From the IMG/VR virus record IMGVR_UViG_3300028800_000124, positions 1 to 52,242 of that record: a DNA stretch of 52,242 nucleotides; one strand, 5' to 3'. The notes beneath the pieces were generated by a model. That model had not been told where the DNA came from. It saw only the letters and a program-made list of their open reading frames with translations, and searched no databases. Origin of the DNA: a virus. A program made the position numbers and the translations under genes. This document shows, piece by piece, positions 1 to 7,494 of this stretch (the stretch's first letter is position 1; each line of letters starts with the position of its first letter).

Positions 1-93
1 GGTGATGTTGACCGCCCCGCCGTCAAGGAACACGCCGGTGACGGGGAAGCGGTCGCCCCCGAACATGACGTGGCCGAGGCCGGGCACGGTCAC
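1..93 (-). CDS. partial hypothetical protein, N-terminal 31 residues
   Basis: The frame starts with a GTG at 91-93, overlaps the stop of the gene before it (GTGA overlap at 90-93), and runs off the left edge of the window. The visible residues include VMFGGDRFPVTGVFLDGG, a beta-rich stretch. Too little is present to name it. Its place at the end of a portal-proximal operon suggests a structural or head-tail gene, which is inference only. Confidence 0.5.
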   Translation of the reverse strand, partial: MTVPGLGHVMFGGDRFPVTGVFLDGGAVNIT

Positions 94-272
94 GTGACCA
101 CGAGCGGCACAGGGTCAGGCGACGCCCCGGCGGCCGTCACCAGCCGGCGGACCTCCGTGTCGCTCAGCCACGCCCCGCAGCGGGGATCGGTGCACGCCCA
201 CCCCATGAACGCCTGGTCCCGTTCCATCTCACCGTGGACCGCGCACTCCACGGTGAAGTCCCTGGTGCTCAT
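90..272 (-). CDS. small Cys-containing hypothetical protein (60 aa)
   Basis: ATG start at 272, overlapping the end of the upstream gene (stop at 269) by four bases. Cys10, His13, Cys27 and Cys32 could bind a metal ion, in the arrangement CAVHG...CTDPRC. I do not recognise the family. It sits in a run of overlapping minus-strand genes after the portal gene and is probably co-translated with them. Confidence 0.6.
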   Translation of the reverse strand: MSTRDFTVECAVHGEMERDQAFMGWACTDPRCGAWLSDTEVRRLVTAAGASPDPVPLVVT

Positions 273-424
273 GCTGCCTTGACGTTCCCCGGCGCCTCAC
301 CGGGCAGCCGTGCGGCCTCCGCCGGGTCGATGCCGGCTTTCTCGCACAGCGCGGCGAGCATCTGCTTCACCCGCTGGACCTGGTCCATGACGTCCCAGAT
401 GAGGTCATCGGTGATGTTGACCAC
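269..424 (-). CDS. hypothetical protein (51 aa), helical
   Basis: I chose the GTG at 422-424 because the frame upstream reads as Arg/Pro-rich antisense-like sequence, while the protein from here is well formed (DDLIWDVMDQVQRVKQMLAALCEKAG). It looks mainly helical, with an acidic start. It overlaps the next gene by four bases. No family recognised. The reading frame stays open upstream to 610, so a longer form cannot be excluded. Confidence 0.5.
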   Translation of the reverse strand: MVNITDDLIWDVMDQVQRVKQMLAALCEKAGIDPAEAARLPGEAPGNVKAA

Positions 425-525
425 GGGGATGCCCCGCTCTCTTCGGTGATCTGCCGTTACGTGTCCATCGTGGCACCTCAGGAGCGCTAACCGCACCAGG
501 CGCACCAGCGGGAACGGCGCGGGCC

Positions 526-562
526 GCCCGCCGCACTCGCGCCGTGCGGCGGGCGGGCTTTT
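526..562. terminator. hairpin terminator after the Ig-like gene
   Basis: Perfect 11-bp stem, 526-536 with 544-554, and a 7-base loop. On the plus strand it is followed by GGGCTTTT. It lies 8 bases beyond the stop of the minus-strand gene ending at 570, so it most likely ends that transcript and separates it from the 269-424 gene. Confidence 0.6.
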
Positions 563-569
563 CCCGGCC

Positions 570-1148
570 TCAGGCTCCCGGGACGGTGAACACCTCGTCC
601 GCCGCGGCACCCGGGGTGACCGTCACCGTGACCGGGGCGGGGGCCGGGATGGGCGTGACCCCGTCCGGCCCGAGCAGCGGGCTGCCGCTCGCGTCCGTCG
701 CGGTGACACTCAGGTCGGAGGTGCCCGCGGCCACCTCGGACAGCGGGAACTGGATGTTCGCGACGCCGTTCGCGTCGGCGCCCGCCACGCCCGCCCCCAC
801 GGTCATGACCGTGGTGTCGGACGAGGTGGCGGTGGCGACAGCGCCGGACGGGGGGGCGACCGCGTCATTGTGGTCGTCGGTGAAGCTGAGGATCGCTACG
901 GCGTTTGCTGAGTCCACGGTCAGTGGCATTTGATCTCCTTCGGTAGTGACGGTGAAAAACATCCTTGCGGGCGGCCGCGTGATCCACGTGACGTACTGCG
1001 CGGCCTCGGACATGAGCTGCTCCGGCGGGGTGCCGGTGCCGATACGGGCGATAGCGGTAACGAGCAGGGAGACAGCCCTGATCGCGGCTGCCTCCGTGCG
1101 GCTTTCCCGGTCACCCCGGTCACCCCGGTCGCGGTTGTCGGCGGTCAC
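570..1148 (-). CDS. Ig-like/beta-sandwich virion-type protein
   Basis: The frame opens at a GTG (1146-1148) that overlaps the upstream stop as GTGA, giving 192 aa. A second start, ATG at 927-929, has a near-perfect ribosome site (GAAGGAGATCAA) and would give 119 aa. Translation from either, or both, is possible. The C-terminal 119 residues are Thr/Ser/Val/Asp-rich and repetitive (ATATSSDTTVMTV, TSDLSVTATDASGS), as in bacterial Ig-like domains used as decoration or tail-fibre modules. The N-terminal 70 residues are helical. The family is inferred from composition and pattern only. It is the last gene before a terminator. Confidence 0.6.
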   Translation of the reverse strand: MTADNRDRGDRGDRESRTEAAAIRAVSLLVTAIARIGTGTPPEQLMSEAAQYVTWITRPPARMFFTVTTEGDQMPLTVDSANAVAILSFTDDHNDAVAPPSGAVATATSSDTTVMTVGAGVAGADANGVANIQFPLSEVAAGTSDLSVTATDASGSPLLGPDGVTPIPAPAPVTVTVTPGAAADEVFTVPGA

Positions 1149-1426
1149 CCGGCACGCTCCGGCCAGTGCCAGGTGCCGCCGCGGTGCCCGTCCTCGTCGT
1201 GCTCGGCGTCGTTGAAGAACAGGCCGGACGGGTTGAGCACGACAAGTGAGACGAGCTCCAGGGGCAGGCCCTCCATGACTTCGGGGTCGGTATACGGGCC
1301 GCCGATATCCACGATCCCCGCGATGATCGCCGCCCGGCATTCGCTCTTGTACGCCTGCGTGCCGTCCTCGAGCACTGGCGAGCCATGGGACACGTAATGC
1401 ACAATCCGGCCGACTGTCGGCGTCAT
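1145..1426 (-). CDS. hypothetical phage protein (93 aa)
   Basis: ATG at 1426 preceded by AGAGAGG. The start resembles many small actinophage proteins that begin MTPTVGRIVHYVS. The rest has an acidic His-rich tail (FFNDAEHDEDGHRGGTWHW). It overlaps both neighbours by four bases, which implies translational coupling. The function is unknown. Confidence 0.65.
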   Translation of the reverse strand: MTPTVGRIVHYVSHGSPVLEDGTQAYKSECRAAIIAGIVDIGGPYTDPEVMEGLPLELVSLVVLNPSGLFFNDAEHDEDGHRGGTWHWPERAG

Positions 1427-1665
1427 TCGCCTGCCTCTCTGTCCTCGGTGCGGTCTTGTACGCTGCCCGGGACGGTCACGGGCAGCCCTGGACGGGCCCC
1501 GCCGGCGGCTCTCTCAACGTCGTCGGCCAGCTCGCGCAGGAAAGCAGCTACCTCAGCTGCCGTGCCGTGCGTCATCGTGCGCCAGCGCGGGCTCCCGAAC
1601 TCCACGTACAGCCCGGCCTTCCCCTTCTCGTCCAGCAGGGGCGACAGGTCACGCTTGCCGCTCAC
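1423..1665 (-). CDS. hypothetical protein (80 aa)
   Basis: GTG start at 1665 overlaps the stop of the portal frame (CAGTGAGC). The protein has a central segment AAEVAAFLRELADDVERAAGG predicted to be a helix, preceded by a beta-like part (GLYVEFGSPRWRTMTHG). Unrecognised. Its coupling to the portal gene suggests a virion-assembly context, by inference. Confidence 0.6.
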   Translation of the reverse strand: MSGKRDLSPLLDEKGKAGLYVEFGSPRWRTMTHGTAAEVAAFLRELADDVERAAGGARPGLPVTVPGSVQDRTEDREAGE

Positions 1666-2585
1666 TGCCCGGCCCCCGGAACTCCTCCGGCCATGGGCAT
1701 GTTCTGCGGAGGCTTAGGCGCCCCCGTAGGACCCGCTGTCACCCTCGGCGCCGGCATCTTCATCCCCGGCGGGGGTGCGGTACTCGGGGGGGTGCTCCCC
1801 GCCTGCTTCGCTGCCGCCTGCTGCGCTATCGCCGTCCCTGCTGTCGCCAGTCCCTGCAGCTGCCCTAGCCCTGCTGCAGCCTCGGGGGGCATTCCCGGCG
1901 GGGGGTTCCCGGCTAGCTGCTCCGCCCGCTGGGACGCGGTGGAGACCAAAGCCTCGTGGACCTGGTCGACGTCCAGCTGCAGGATGCTCGCCATCCGCTC
2001 TGTCAAAAGGTCAAAAACCGACAATGGAATGTGCAAGACAGGCGCTGCCGCCATGGTGCTGAACATCGTCAGCAGCATCTGGACTTGCTCGTCCTGGAGC
2101 GGGCCGAACTTCGCCTGCGGGAATGACGCGCCGGAGCCGAAGTTGAGCAGGATCAGCGGCCTGATCACGTCATAGCTGAGGCTCTCGGCGATCTCCTTGG
2201 CGACGCCCTGGCGGCTTTTAAGATAAAAATCACTCTGATCCTGGCTCAACGAATAAGCGCCCTTGCCGCCGGTTGAAGCGCTGGCGAGGCCGAGGAACCC
2301 GGCGAGGACGCTTGAGATCGACCAGGAACTCAGGAACGCGAGAGCCTGCTCGAAGAACTGGCCCGCGTCCCCGGCCGAGGGGATCGCTTCGAAAGCCTTC
2401 TGGCCGTCGATCGGGTGAACGAGGCCGACAACGCCCGATCCGCGCAGCTGGGAGATGTCGTCGGCGCGCTGTGTCGCCTCCGGCTGATCGTTGCCGTACA
2501 CGACGAGGCGCTGGAGGGCCATGCCCTCCAAAAACTGGTACCAGGGCGTAAAAGGAAAAGCAATTTCATCTGGGTCTGGTGGCAG
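1662..2585 (-). CDS. open frame: portal C-extein
   Basis: This frame begins right at the intein end and reads PPDPDEIAFPFTPWYQFLEG, followed by a portal-like wing/stem region (RPLILLNFGSGASFPQAKFG, FGPLQDEQVQMLLTMF) and a Pro/Met-rich tail. A TTG at 2531 with its own frame is a possible internal start, but it lies inside conserved-looking sequence and has no ribosome site. I regard this as the displaced C-terminal half of the portal. Confidence 0.6.
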   Translation of the reverse strand: MPPDPDEIAFPFTPWYQFLEGMALQRLVVYGNDQPEATQRADDISQLRGSGVVGLVHPIDGQKAFEAIPSAGDAGQFFEQALAFLSSWSISSVLAGFLGLASASTGGKGAYSLSQDQSDFYLKSRQGVAKEIAESLSYDVIRPLILLNFGSGASFPQAKFGPLQDEQVQMLLTMFSTMAAAPVLHIPLSVFDLLTERMASILQLDVDQVHEALVSTASQRAEQLAGNPPPGMPPEAAAGLGQLQGLATAGTAIAQQAAAKQAGSTPPSTAPPPGMKMPAPRVTAGPTGAPKPPQNMPMAGGVPGAGQ

Positions 2586-4162
2586 TTATGTGTTCGGATG
2601 AAGTGGTTGGTCAGGAACAATCCATCCTGAGCCGCCACCGTTATGCAAGTGCATTCCTGCTCTGTCGTCGGCTCGATGCTGACGACCGACCTAGTGAAGC
2701 TTCTCCGGGTCTCACCCCCCTTCCACATCGCTGCCTTGCGGGGCAGGAGGAACGGGTTACGGGGGGTGCGGACCTCTACCCGGTACATGTACGAGGCGCC
2801 GAAATTGCTGTTCACGGTGTTCGCGGTCAGGGACGCCTTGCCGCCGAGCGACTCGACAAGCCGCTGCACGTCCAGGGCAAGCTGGCGGGAGATCGTGCCG
2901 AACAGGGACCTGTCAGTCTGGTCCCGCTGCTGGCTGCTGCCGCCGTCCGTGTCCATGAGCCCGCGCAGCAGGTCCCAGCGCTGCTTGGGCGACGCCAGCA
3001 GGTAGATCTCCGGGATGCTCTTGTCGCCGGCGGTCTTGTTGATGCCGAGCGTGACCAGGGAGTCCCTGAAGCTGTTCTGACGGCGGTGGAGCGTGTCCAC
3101 GATGTGATAGTTGGCGCAAGTGCCGTCATTATTGCCGCCGGAGCGGCGCAGTTCGATCTCAGCGGGAAGCCGGGAGCGCATCTCCTCGATGATGAAGCTG
3201 TCCGGGTCCGCACAGGACATGAACGGCGTGCCGGTGCGGCTGCCGTCCGGGACCTTGCCGATGCAGCCGTCGCCGAGCCACGCGCCGAGGACGTACGGGT
3301 CGATCGGCAGCTCACGCTCGGGGTATGCGACCTCGTCGCACAGCGGGAGGTAGTACCTGTAGTGCGTGCCGATCTTGAGGCCGGCTGCGCGCATCGCCCG
3401 CGTGGTGATCACCATGGACTGCGGCGGGGTGCGGAACGAGTTGCCGGGCCGGCCCTCAACCTCCCACAGGTGCTCCTCGTCGCACTCGACGCTGGTCTTG
3501 TCGGAGAACGTCACCCGGTACATCTGCCGCCTGCCGCGGGGATGCACGGCGGTGACGCGCGTCAGGTCTCCGTCACCGCCGAACACGACGTCGCCAGGGC
3601 GGATGTCCTCGATCGGCACCGGGCCGTCCGGGGTCTGCACCTGGGAGCCGTGAGCGAGGGCCCAGTAAGTCACCTCAAGCTCAGAAGTTCCGGTTAGCGG
3701 CTCGCGGTGCTTCCCGTGCGTGTAAATGTACGACCGCATCTTGGGAATGTCGACGTAGCCCGGAACTTTCTGCTTGCTACTCACCATGAGATTGCCCCCG
3801 AAAAGCCAGACCTGCTGACGAAAACCGTTGCTTTCGCCGGTCCTGTCATTGTATCTGGCCTGGCATGTCGCGGGGGGCCGGTAAGCGACCTTATCGTAAA
3901 TGATTTTGCCGTCAAGCTCGCGCTGCCGGAAAGTCTTCTCGAAGAAAGCCCTACGAAAAATTTGCGCACTAGTCACTTGGCCGAGCAGCGTCGTGACCGG
4001 GGTTTTCATCCCACCTTCAGTGTCCGGTGTCATGATCACGCCGCGGGCGAAGTCGCACTCCCCGCTGTCACCCTTGCTCGGTTCTATACTGAAGTCAGCT
4101 TCACGGATCGGGAGCGTGAGAACCATTTCGAGGGCGCTCGCGGTTCCATTCCGAGAAAACAT
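2330..4162 (-). CDS. open frame: portal N-extein plus intein
   Basis: This is the longest uninterrupted frame in the broken portal gene (610 codons from an internal ATG). Residues 1-167 are portal, 168-526 the intein, and residues after about 528 (HQTQMKLLFLL onward) are an out-of-frame reading of the C-extein and not true protein. No good ribosome site precedes ATG 4162, so translation probably starts at 4357 and meets the TGA at 4214-4216. Confidence 0.5.
   Translation of the reverse strand: MFSRNGTASALEMVLTLPIREADFSIEPSKGDSGECDFARGVIMTPDTEGGMKTPVTTLLGQVTSAQIFRRAFFEKTFRQRELDGKIIYDKVAYRPPATCQARYNDRTGESNGFRQQVWLFGGNLMVSSKQKVPGYVDIPKMRSYIYTHGKHREPLTGTSELEVTYWALAHGSQVQTPDGPVPIEDIRPGDVVFGGDGDLTRVTAVHPRGRRQMYRVTFSDKTSVECDEEHLWEVEGRPGNSFRTPPQSMVITTRAMRAAGLKIGTHYRYYLPLCDEVAYPERELPIDPYVLGAWLGDGCIGKVPDGSRTGTPFMSCADPDSFIIEEMRSRLPAEIELRRSGGNNDGTCANYHIVDTLHRRQNSFRDSLVTLGINKTAGDKSIPEIYLLASPKQRWDLLRGLMDTDGGSSQQRDQTDRSLFGTISRQLALDVQRLVESLGGKASLTANTVNSNFGASYMYRVEVRTPRNPFLLPRKAAMWKGGETRRSFTRSVVSIEPTTEQECTCITVAAQDGLFLTNHFIRTHNCHQTQMKLLFLLRPGTSFWRAWPSSASSCTATISRRRHSAPTTSPSCADRALSASFTRSTARRLSKRSPRPGTRASSSSRLSRS
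2585..3661 (-). other. class 3-like intein with LAGLIDADG homing endonuclease (359 aa)
   Basis: It starts at Ala (codon 3659-3661), not Cys or Ser, in ALAHGSQVQTPDGPVPIEDI, and ends with FIRTHN (Asn codon 2585-2587). It carries the three residues that define class 3 inteins: Trp in EHLWEV (intein residue 66), Cys in CTCITV (residue 339, block F) and Thr in RTHN (residue 357). Class 3 inteins splice through that internal Cys, not through residue 1. Two homing-endonuclease motifs are present: VLGAWLGDG and LLRGLMDTDG. The first base after the intein reads TGC (Cys +1) in the intein frame, but the portal sequence resumes one base out of frame. Confidence 0.85.
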
Positions 4163-4388
4163 TTGGCGGAGATCCCGGGCCCCGTATTCCCCGTAATCAA
4201 AGACGTCCCCGGATCAGTAATATGCGAAAAGCCGCTGGCCCATATCGAATTCGGTGCCCAGCGTGGGACCCAGCAATGCGCCTTTTCCGCCGCCGCCGGG
4301 AGAGCCTTTCGGGGGCAGGTCGGGGAAATCAATTACCTTGGCGCTGCCGCGTGCCATCCTCGTGCATCACCTCCCGGCCGCTGCTCAG

Positions 4389-4405
4389 GGCGCACGGGGT
4401 GCGCC
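4389..4405. terminator. short hairpin in the portal/HTH intergenic region
   Basis: GGCGCAC (4389-4395), loop GGG, GTGCGCC (4399-4405): a perfect 7-bp stem with no T-run. It lies between two divergent transcription units, so it may be a regulatory RNA hairpin in the leader of the minus-strand portal transcript. Role uncertain. Confidence 0.3.
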
Positions 4406-4434
4406 GGCTGCACTGTGCGGATGCACGCCACGTT

Positions 4435-4444
4435 TGCACGTGCA
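4435..4444. promoter_or_regulatory. TGCACGTGCA palindrome, copy 1
   Basis: A perfect 10-base palindrome, with a partial second copy just before it (ATGCACGCCAC, 4421-4431). It lies in the divergent region between the portal gene and the plus-strand HTH gene. The same motif recurs at 11934 and 20984, also in promoter regions, which suggests a shared repressor site. Confidence 0.45.
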
Positions 4445-4535
4445 CCGCCAACTCTAGCGTCCTGGCGCCCTGCGGGGCATCACCCGGCCTCGCCAGGCCT
4501 GCCCGCTACCGACGGTTTTGCGCGTATGATTGCGG

Positions 4536-4541
4536 TATCCT
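4536..4541 (+). promoter_or_regulatory. leaderless promoter -10 (TATCCT)
   Basis: TATCCT ends exactly 7 bases before ATG 4549 and no ribosome site is present, the usual layout of an actinobacterial leaderless gene. A second possible -10, TATGAT, lies at 4525-4530. Confidence 0.5.
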
Positions 4542-4548
4542 GTGCATC

Positions 4549-4800
4549 ATGGACGCAGCAGAGGAGACCCTGGCGGTCGCCCGGGTACGGGCATGGCTCC
4601 GCACCGGCCGGGCGAGGGCGGTCAGGGAGCAGGCGAGGCTGTCGCAGTCCGACGTCGCCCGGGTGGTCGGAACCGACACGTCGCGGGTCTCCCGGTGGGA
4701 GGCAGGAAAGGCCGTCCCGCACCGGGGATCAGCACTGGTGCTCGCCCGGCTGTACGACGAGCTTGAACGGCTGGCAGCGGACGGAGAGGCAAGAGCATGA
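4549..4800 (+). CDS. XRE-type helix-turn-helix regulator (83 aa)
   Basis: A small DNA-binding protein with a helix-turn-helix at about residues 27-55 (REQARLSQSDVARVVGTDTS, then RVSRWEAGKAVP). ATG 4549 was chosen because a -10 box lies 7 bases upstream and the longer frame is Arg/Pro-rich. It heads a plus-strand operon of about ten small genes and lies divergent from the portal operon. It may control one or both of these transcripts, possibly through the TGCACGTGCA palindrome at 4435. Confidence 0.8.
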   Translation: MDAAEETLAVARVRAWLRTGRARAVREQARLSQSDVARVVGTDTSRVSRWEAGKAVPHRGSALVLARLYDELERLAADGEARA

Positions 4801-5162
4801 ACGACGACAGCACCCCGGACGGCATCAGGGTCCGCTCCCGCACCATCGGGCGGGTCTACCCCGCCGACGAGGACACCGTGATCATCGTGGACCACGTCTA
4901 CGAGCCGGAACCGGGCCTGGTGTGCGAGCACTGCGGGAAGCAGGGGCATGACCCCGGCATGGTGGGGCTGGTCATCAGCAGCCTGGACGACGAGGACGGG
5001 GAACCGGACAGCATTCCCGTCCTGATGTCAGCGGAGGACGCCCTGCTCCTGGCCAACCGGCTGCAGAGGGCCGCGAACCTCGTGCTGGAGTCCGAGGAGG
5101 GGCTCCCCGACATTGAAAGAGACATGGCCAGGTTCGCGCCCGTGGAAGGGAAGGCTGAGTGA
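4797..5162 (+). CDS. hypothetical protein with CxxC pair (121 aa)
   Basis: Overlaps the HTH gene by four bases (ATGA). It contains VCEHCGKQGHD near residue 42, a likely half zinc site, and a helical segment (LLLANRLQRAANLVLESEE). Acidic overall. Not recognised. It is the second gene of the island between portal and terminase. Confidence 0.65.
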   Translation: MNDDSTPDGIRVRSRTIGRVYPADEDTVIIVDHVYEPEPGLVCEHCGKQGHDPGMVGLVISSLDDEDGEPDSIPVLMSAEDALLLANRLQRAANLVLESEEGLPDIERDMARFAPVEGKAE

Positions 5163-5443
5163 TGACGTGGGACATGAGCAGGCGGGACGGGCCGTTCTGC
5201 GAGGGATGCGAGGCTGTCCACAAGGCAGGCCGGGCTTGCCCCGGGTGCGGGACTAAGACATGCCGCAGGTGCGGGTGGTGCTGTGAGTGCGCAGACCGGA
5301 CGGCGGTACCTGTCGAGGCTGCCGCGCCCGCGGCGGACGCGCTCCAGGCGGCTGCGGACGCCGTGGCCAGCCAGCAGGAGCGGGGGGTGATCACGGTAGC
5401 GCCCGGGGCGTTCACGGTGAGCACGGGAGACTGGGATGCCTGA
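5162..5443 (+). CDS. double zinc-ribbon-like protein (93 aa)
   Basis: Start taken at ATG 5162 (TGATG overlap with the previous stop); GTG 5159 is equally close. Eight Cys fall in CEGC, CPGC, CRRC and CCEC pairs within residues 10-45, which fits two zinc-binding knuckles. The rest is Ala/Val-rich. Unknown function. Confidence 0.6.
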   Translation: MTWDMSRRDGPFCEGCEAVHKAGRACPGCGTKTCRRCGWCCECADRTAVPVEAAAPAADALQAAADAVASQQERGVITVAPGAFTVSTGDWDA

Positions 5444-5843
5444 GCCTGCGCCCGTCGAGGGCAGTTACAGGTGCACCGAGTGCCGCCACGGGAAAGAGCT
5501 GTGGGCGTGGGCCGGGGCCAACGTCTGCGGCCCGCTCGCCGCGAACGGCCGGGAACTGGCCGAGCACCAGATCGTTGACGAGTGGGGCATCCACACGGAC
5601 TCCATCGAGTGCGGGAAGCACCCCCGGGCGGTGCTGGAGTCGTTTGTCGGCGGCCGGTGGTGCCGCTGGTGGCGCTGCCCGAGGTGCGACGGCAAGCCGG
5701 TCAGGTACGGGTGCCCGGCGGAAACCCCGTTCCCGCCGCGTCATATCGGGTACTCCGGGCAGACCAGCGTGCACCAGGGGTGGCTTCCCGCCGGAGAGCA
5801 CGAGGCGGCCACCGTGAAGGCGGCGGGCGCGGTGGCGTCATGA
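5436..5843 (+). CDS. Cys/Trp-rich zinc-binding hypothetical protein (135 aa)
   Basis: ATG 5436 overlaps the previous gene by 8 bases. CTECRHGKE near the start and WCRWWRCPRCDGKPVRYGC in the middle suggest a metal site. No family recognised. Same operon as its neighbours, which share the Cys-pair style. Confidence 0.6.
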   Translation: MPEPAPVEGSYRCTECRHGKELWAWAGANVCGPLAANGRELAEHQIVDEWGIHTDSIECGKHPRAVLESFVGGRWCRWWRCPRCDGKPVRYGCPAETPFPPRHIGYSGQTSVHQGWLPAGEHEAATVKAAGAVAS

Positions 5844-6019
5844 CCGCACGCCCGGTCCGTGAACAGATCCTCGCGGTAGCCACTCACCTGCATGACGAGT
5901 CCGGGTGCGGATGCGACCCTAAGTACCTGATGTCCTGCCCTGGAATGGCTGGTGCTGTCCTGGAGGCTGGCAGGGTGATCCGGGAACGCGTCAAGCCGCA
6001 GCAGGAGGAAGGGCCGTGA
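5840..6019 (+). CDS. hypothetical protein (59 aa)
   Basis: ATG 5840 overlaps the previous stop as ATGA. It contains ESGCGCDPKYLMSCPGMAGAV, with four Cys in about 17 residues, then a helix (VLEAGRVIRERVK). Unknown function. Confidence 0.55.
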   Translation: MTARPVREQILAVATHLHDESGCGCDPKYLMSCPGMAGAVLEAGRVIRERVKPQQEEGP

Positions 6020-6423
6020 TCTGCGAGCGCTGCGGCACCGTCTTCTGCGTCGACCTGGAGAGTGACGCCTACTGGCTGTCCGGGAGCCGCGTGCGCCACT
6101 GCTCGAAAGCGTGCAGGAACCGGATGCGGCCCAGCGACCGGAAGCACCGGAAGGAACTGAACCAGAGGCCGGCCAGGATCCGCAGTCAGGTCCGCAGGCT
6201 ACGCGAGCGTGACGGGGACGACTGCTGGCTGTGCCTGCTCCCGATCGACTTCACGATCACGGACATCAACGACCCGATGCACTGCTCCCGTGACCATGTT
6301 GTCCCCCGCGCCCTCGGGGGAAGCCGGGGAGTGGAGAACATGCGGCTAGCCCACCGTCAGTGCAACGCTGAGAGAGGCAGCGGGAGAGGGTTCCGCTGGG
6401 AGGAGGCATCGTGGGCGAGGTGA
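6016..6423 (+). CDS. HNH endonuclease (135 aa)
   Basis: HNH nucleases cut DNA with one metal ion. The C-terminal half has Cys70/Cys73, DHVVPRALGG (His94 is the first catalytic His), and LAHRQCNAERG (His113 and Asn117), a full HNH set. The N-terminal part has a second zinc-like cluster (CERCGTVFC, then CSKAC). GTG start at 6016 overlaps the previous gene. Phage HNH proteins often sit near terminase genes and can help packaging; that role is inferred. Confidence 0.85.
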   Translation: MICERCGTVFCVDLESDAYWLSGSRVRHCSKACRNRMRPSDRKHRKELNQRPARIRSQVRRLRERDGDDCWLCLLPIDFTITDINDPMHCSRDHVVPRALGGSRGVENMRLAHRQCNAERGSGRGFRWEEASWAR

Positions 6424-6713
6424 AGCTGAGCCCGGCGAGGATGCTGCTCTCCTCGGTACGGGACTACCTGAACGAGCACGCCCCTGCCTGGCAGAACTTC
6501 CCTGTCGGGGCACCGAGGGGACTGCGGCTTGAGATGCACCCGTCCGTGCGGCGTGCCCTCATGCGCGAGTTTGACCTTGACTGGCCTGCGGAACCAGAAG
6601 CGGCAGAGAGCGCGTACGGCATCCCGGTCAAGGTCAGCGAGGACCTGCCTGAGGGCACCTGGAGGCTCGTGGTTGTAACTGAGGACGTGCTGGCCGGGGG
6701 GAAGCTGAGCTGA
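6411..6713 (+). CDS. hypothetical protein (100 aa)
   Basis: GTG 6411 overlaps the HNH gene by 13 bases. The sequence MLLSSVRDYLNEHAPAWQNF is helical and the C-terminal half looks like a beta strand pair (TWRLVVVTEDVLAGG). Unrecognised. Confidence 0.6.
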   Translation: MGEVKLSPARMLLSSVRDYLNEHAPAWQNFPVGAPRGLRLEMHPSVRRALMREFDLDWPAEPEAAESAYGIPVKVSEDLPEGTWRLVVVTEDVLAGGKLS

Positions 6714-7108
6714 TGGGACTGAACACCACTCACGGATGCTGGGACGGCCCGTACGGCGGGTTCCAGCGGTGGCGGCAGGAACTGGCCAGGGCGGCGGGGT
6801 ACCCGGTTCACCAGCCGGGGTATCCCGGTGACGCGTACTACGACCTGCCCTGGGAGATGTTCGAGGACAAGAACTACCAGGGCGAGTGGGACAGCATCCC
6901 CGGTGACGACCCGCTGCTGTTCCTGCTCGTCCACTCGGACTGCGACGGGGTGATCCACCCGCAGCACGGCGTGCACCTCGCGGACCGGCTGGAGCAGTTG
7001 CTGCCGCTGCTGGACGAGTCGGTGAGGCGGATGCGGGAGGAAACGGGGCGGTTCATCGACGGCCTGCGGAAGGCTGCGGCGGCCGGCGAAGACGTGGAGT
7101 TCATGTGA
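6713..7108 (+). CDS. hypothetical protein (131 aa)
   Basis: ATG 6713 overlaps the previous stop by one base. The sequence FLLVHSDCDGVIHPQHGVHLADRLEQLLPLL is well ordered and resembles actinophage proteins that begin with a Trp/Tyr-rich segment (WDGPYGGFQRWRQELA). Function unknown. Confidence 0.65.
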   Translation: MGLNTTHGCWDGPYGGFQRWRQELARAAGYPVHQPGYPGDAYYDLPWEMFEDKNYQGEWDSIPGDDPLLFLLVHSDCDGVIHPQHGVHLADRLEQLLPLLDESVRRMREETGRFIDGLRKAAAAGEDVEFM

Positions 7109-7494
7109 GCGCCGTGAGCGGCTCCCTCAAGCTCAGGATCATGACCCGCGAGCAGGGGAAGCCGGCCGGGTTCGACTCCGCGATCACCATGGTCCCGCCG
7201 CGCTGGTACGTCACCGTGAACGGCAAGCCCGCGTTCCTCGCCCAGCTGGCCGGGCGTGACCTGCGGAAGGTATCGGAGAAGCTCGCGGCGGGCATCGGGG
7301 AGACACTCCACCACGCCTTGTGGACGATTACCGGCGACCCCGGCGAGGTGCGGACGCTCGGGCTGGTGCACGACTGCGCGTCATGCCGGGCCGGGGTCGA
7401 CCAGGCGACTGCGTTCCTGCGGGAGAACCCCGGTGGTGAGGTCGCGGTCGGGCAGCTGTGGTGGGCTCAGGCGGGACAAGGAGAGGCCGGATGA
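7105..7494 (+). CDS. hypothetical protein (129 aa)
   Basis: GTG 7105 overlaps the previous gene by four bases. It contains RWYVTVNGKPAFLAQLAGRD and a Cys pair (HDCASCRAG) near residue 100. Function unknown. Confidence 0.6.
   Translation: MSAVSGSLKLRIMTREQGKPAGFDSAITMVPPRWYVTVNGKPAFLAQLAGRDLRKVSEKLAAGIGETLHHALWTITGDPGEVRTLGLVHDCASCRAGVDQATAFLRENPGGEVAVGQLWWAQAGQGEAG

Larger units (their letters stand above)
1662..4357 (-). pseudogene. phage portal protein gene, intein-containing and disrupted
   Basis: The portal forms the ring through which DNA enters the phage head. Joining three frame segments gives a portal-like protein: an N-terminal part from ATG 4357 (MARGSAKVIDFPDLPPKG), then YGARDLRQMFSRNGTASALE, an intein (2585-3661), and a C-terminal part with PWYQFLEGMALQRLVVYGND and FGPLQDEQVQMLLTMFS. 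Two lesions break it. Codon 48 is TGA (4214-4216), with portal-like sequence continuing in the same frame after it. The frame also shifts by one base at the intein/C-extein joint near 2580-2587. Either could be a true mutation or a sequence error. If both are real, no full portal is made unless by suppression. The ribosome site GGGAGG lies 12 bases before ATG 4357. Confidence 0.7.

Noticed and set aside
2640-2655. TGCAAGTGCA copy inside the intein
   Set aside because: It is within coding sequence, lacks the TGCACGTGCA partner and no promoter is near; probably chance.
2579-3697. Plus-strand frame of 372 codons opposite the intein
   Set aside because: It is the mirror of the intein coding strand, with no ribosome site and Arg/Val/Ala-biased composition.
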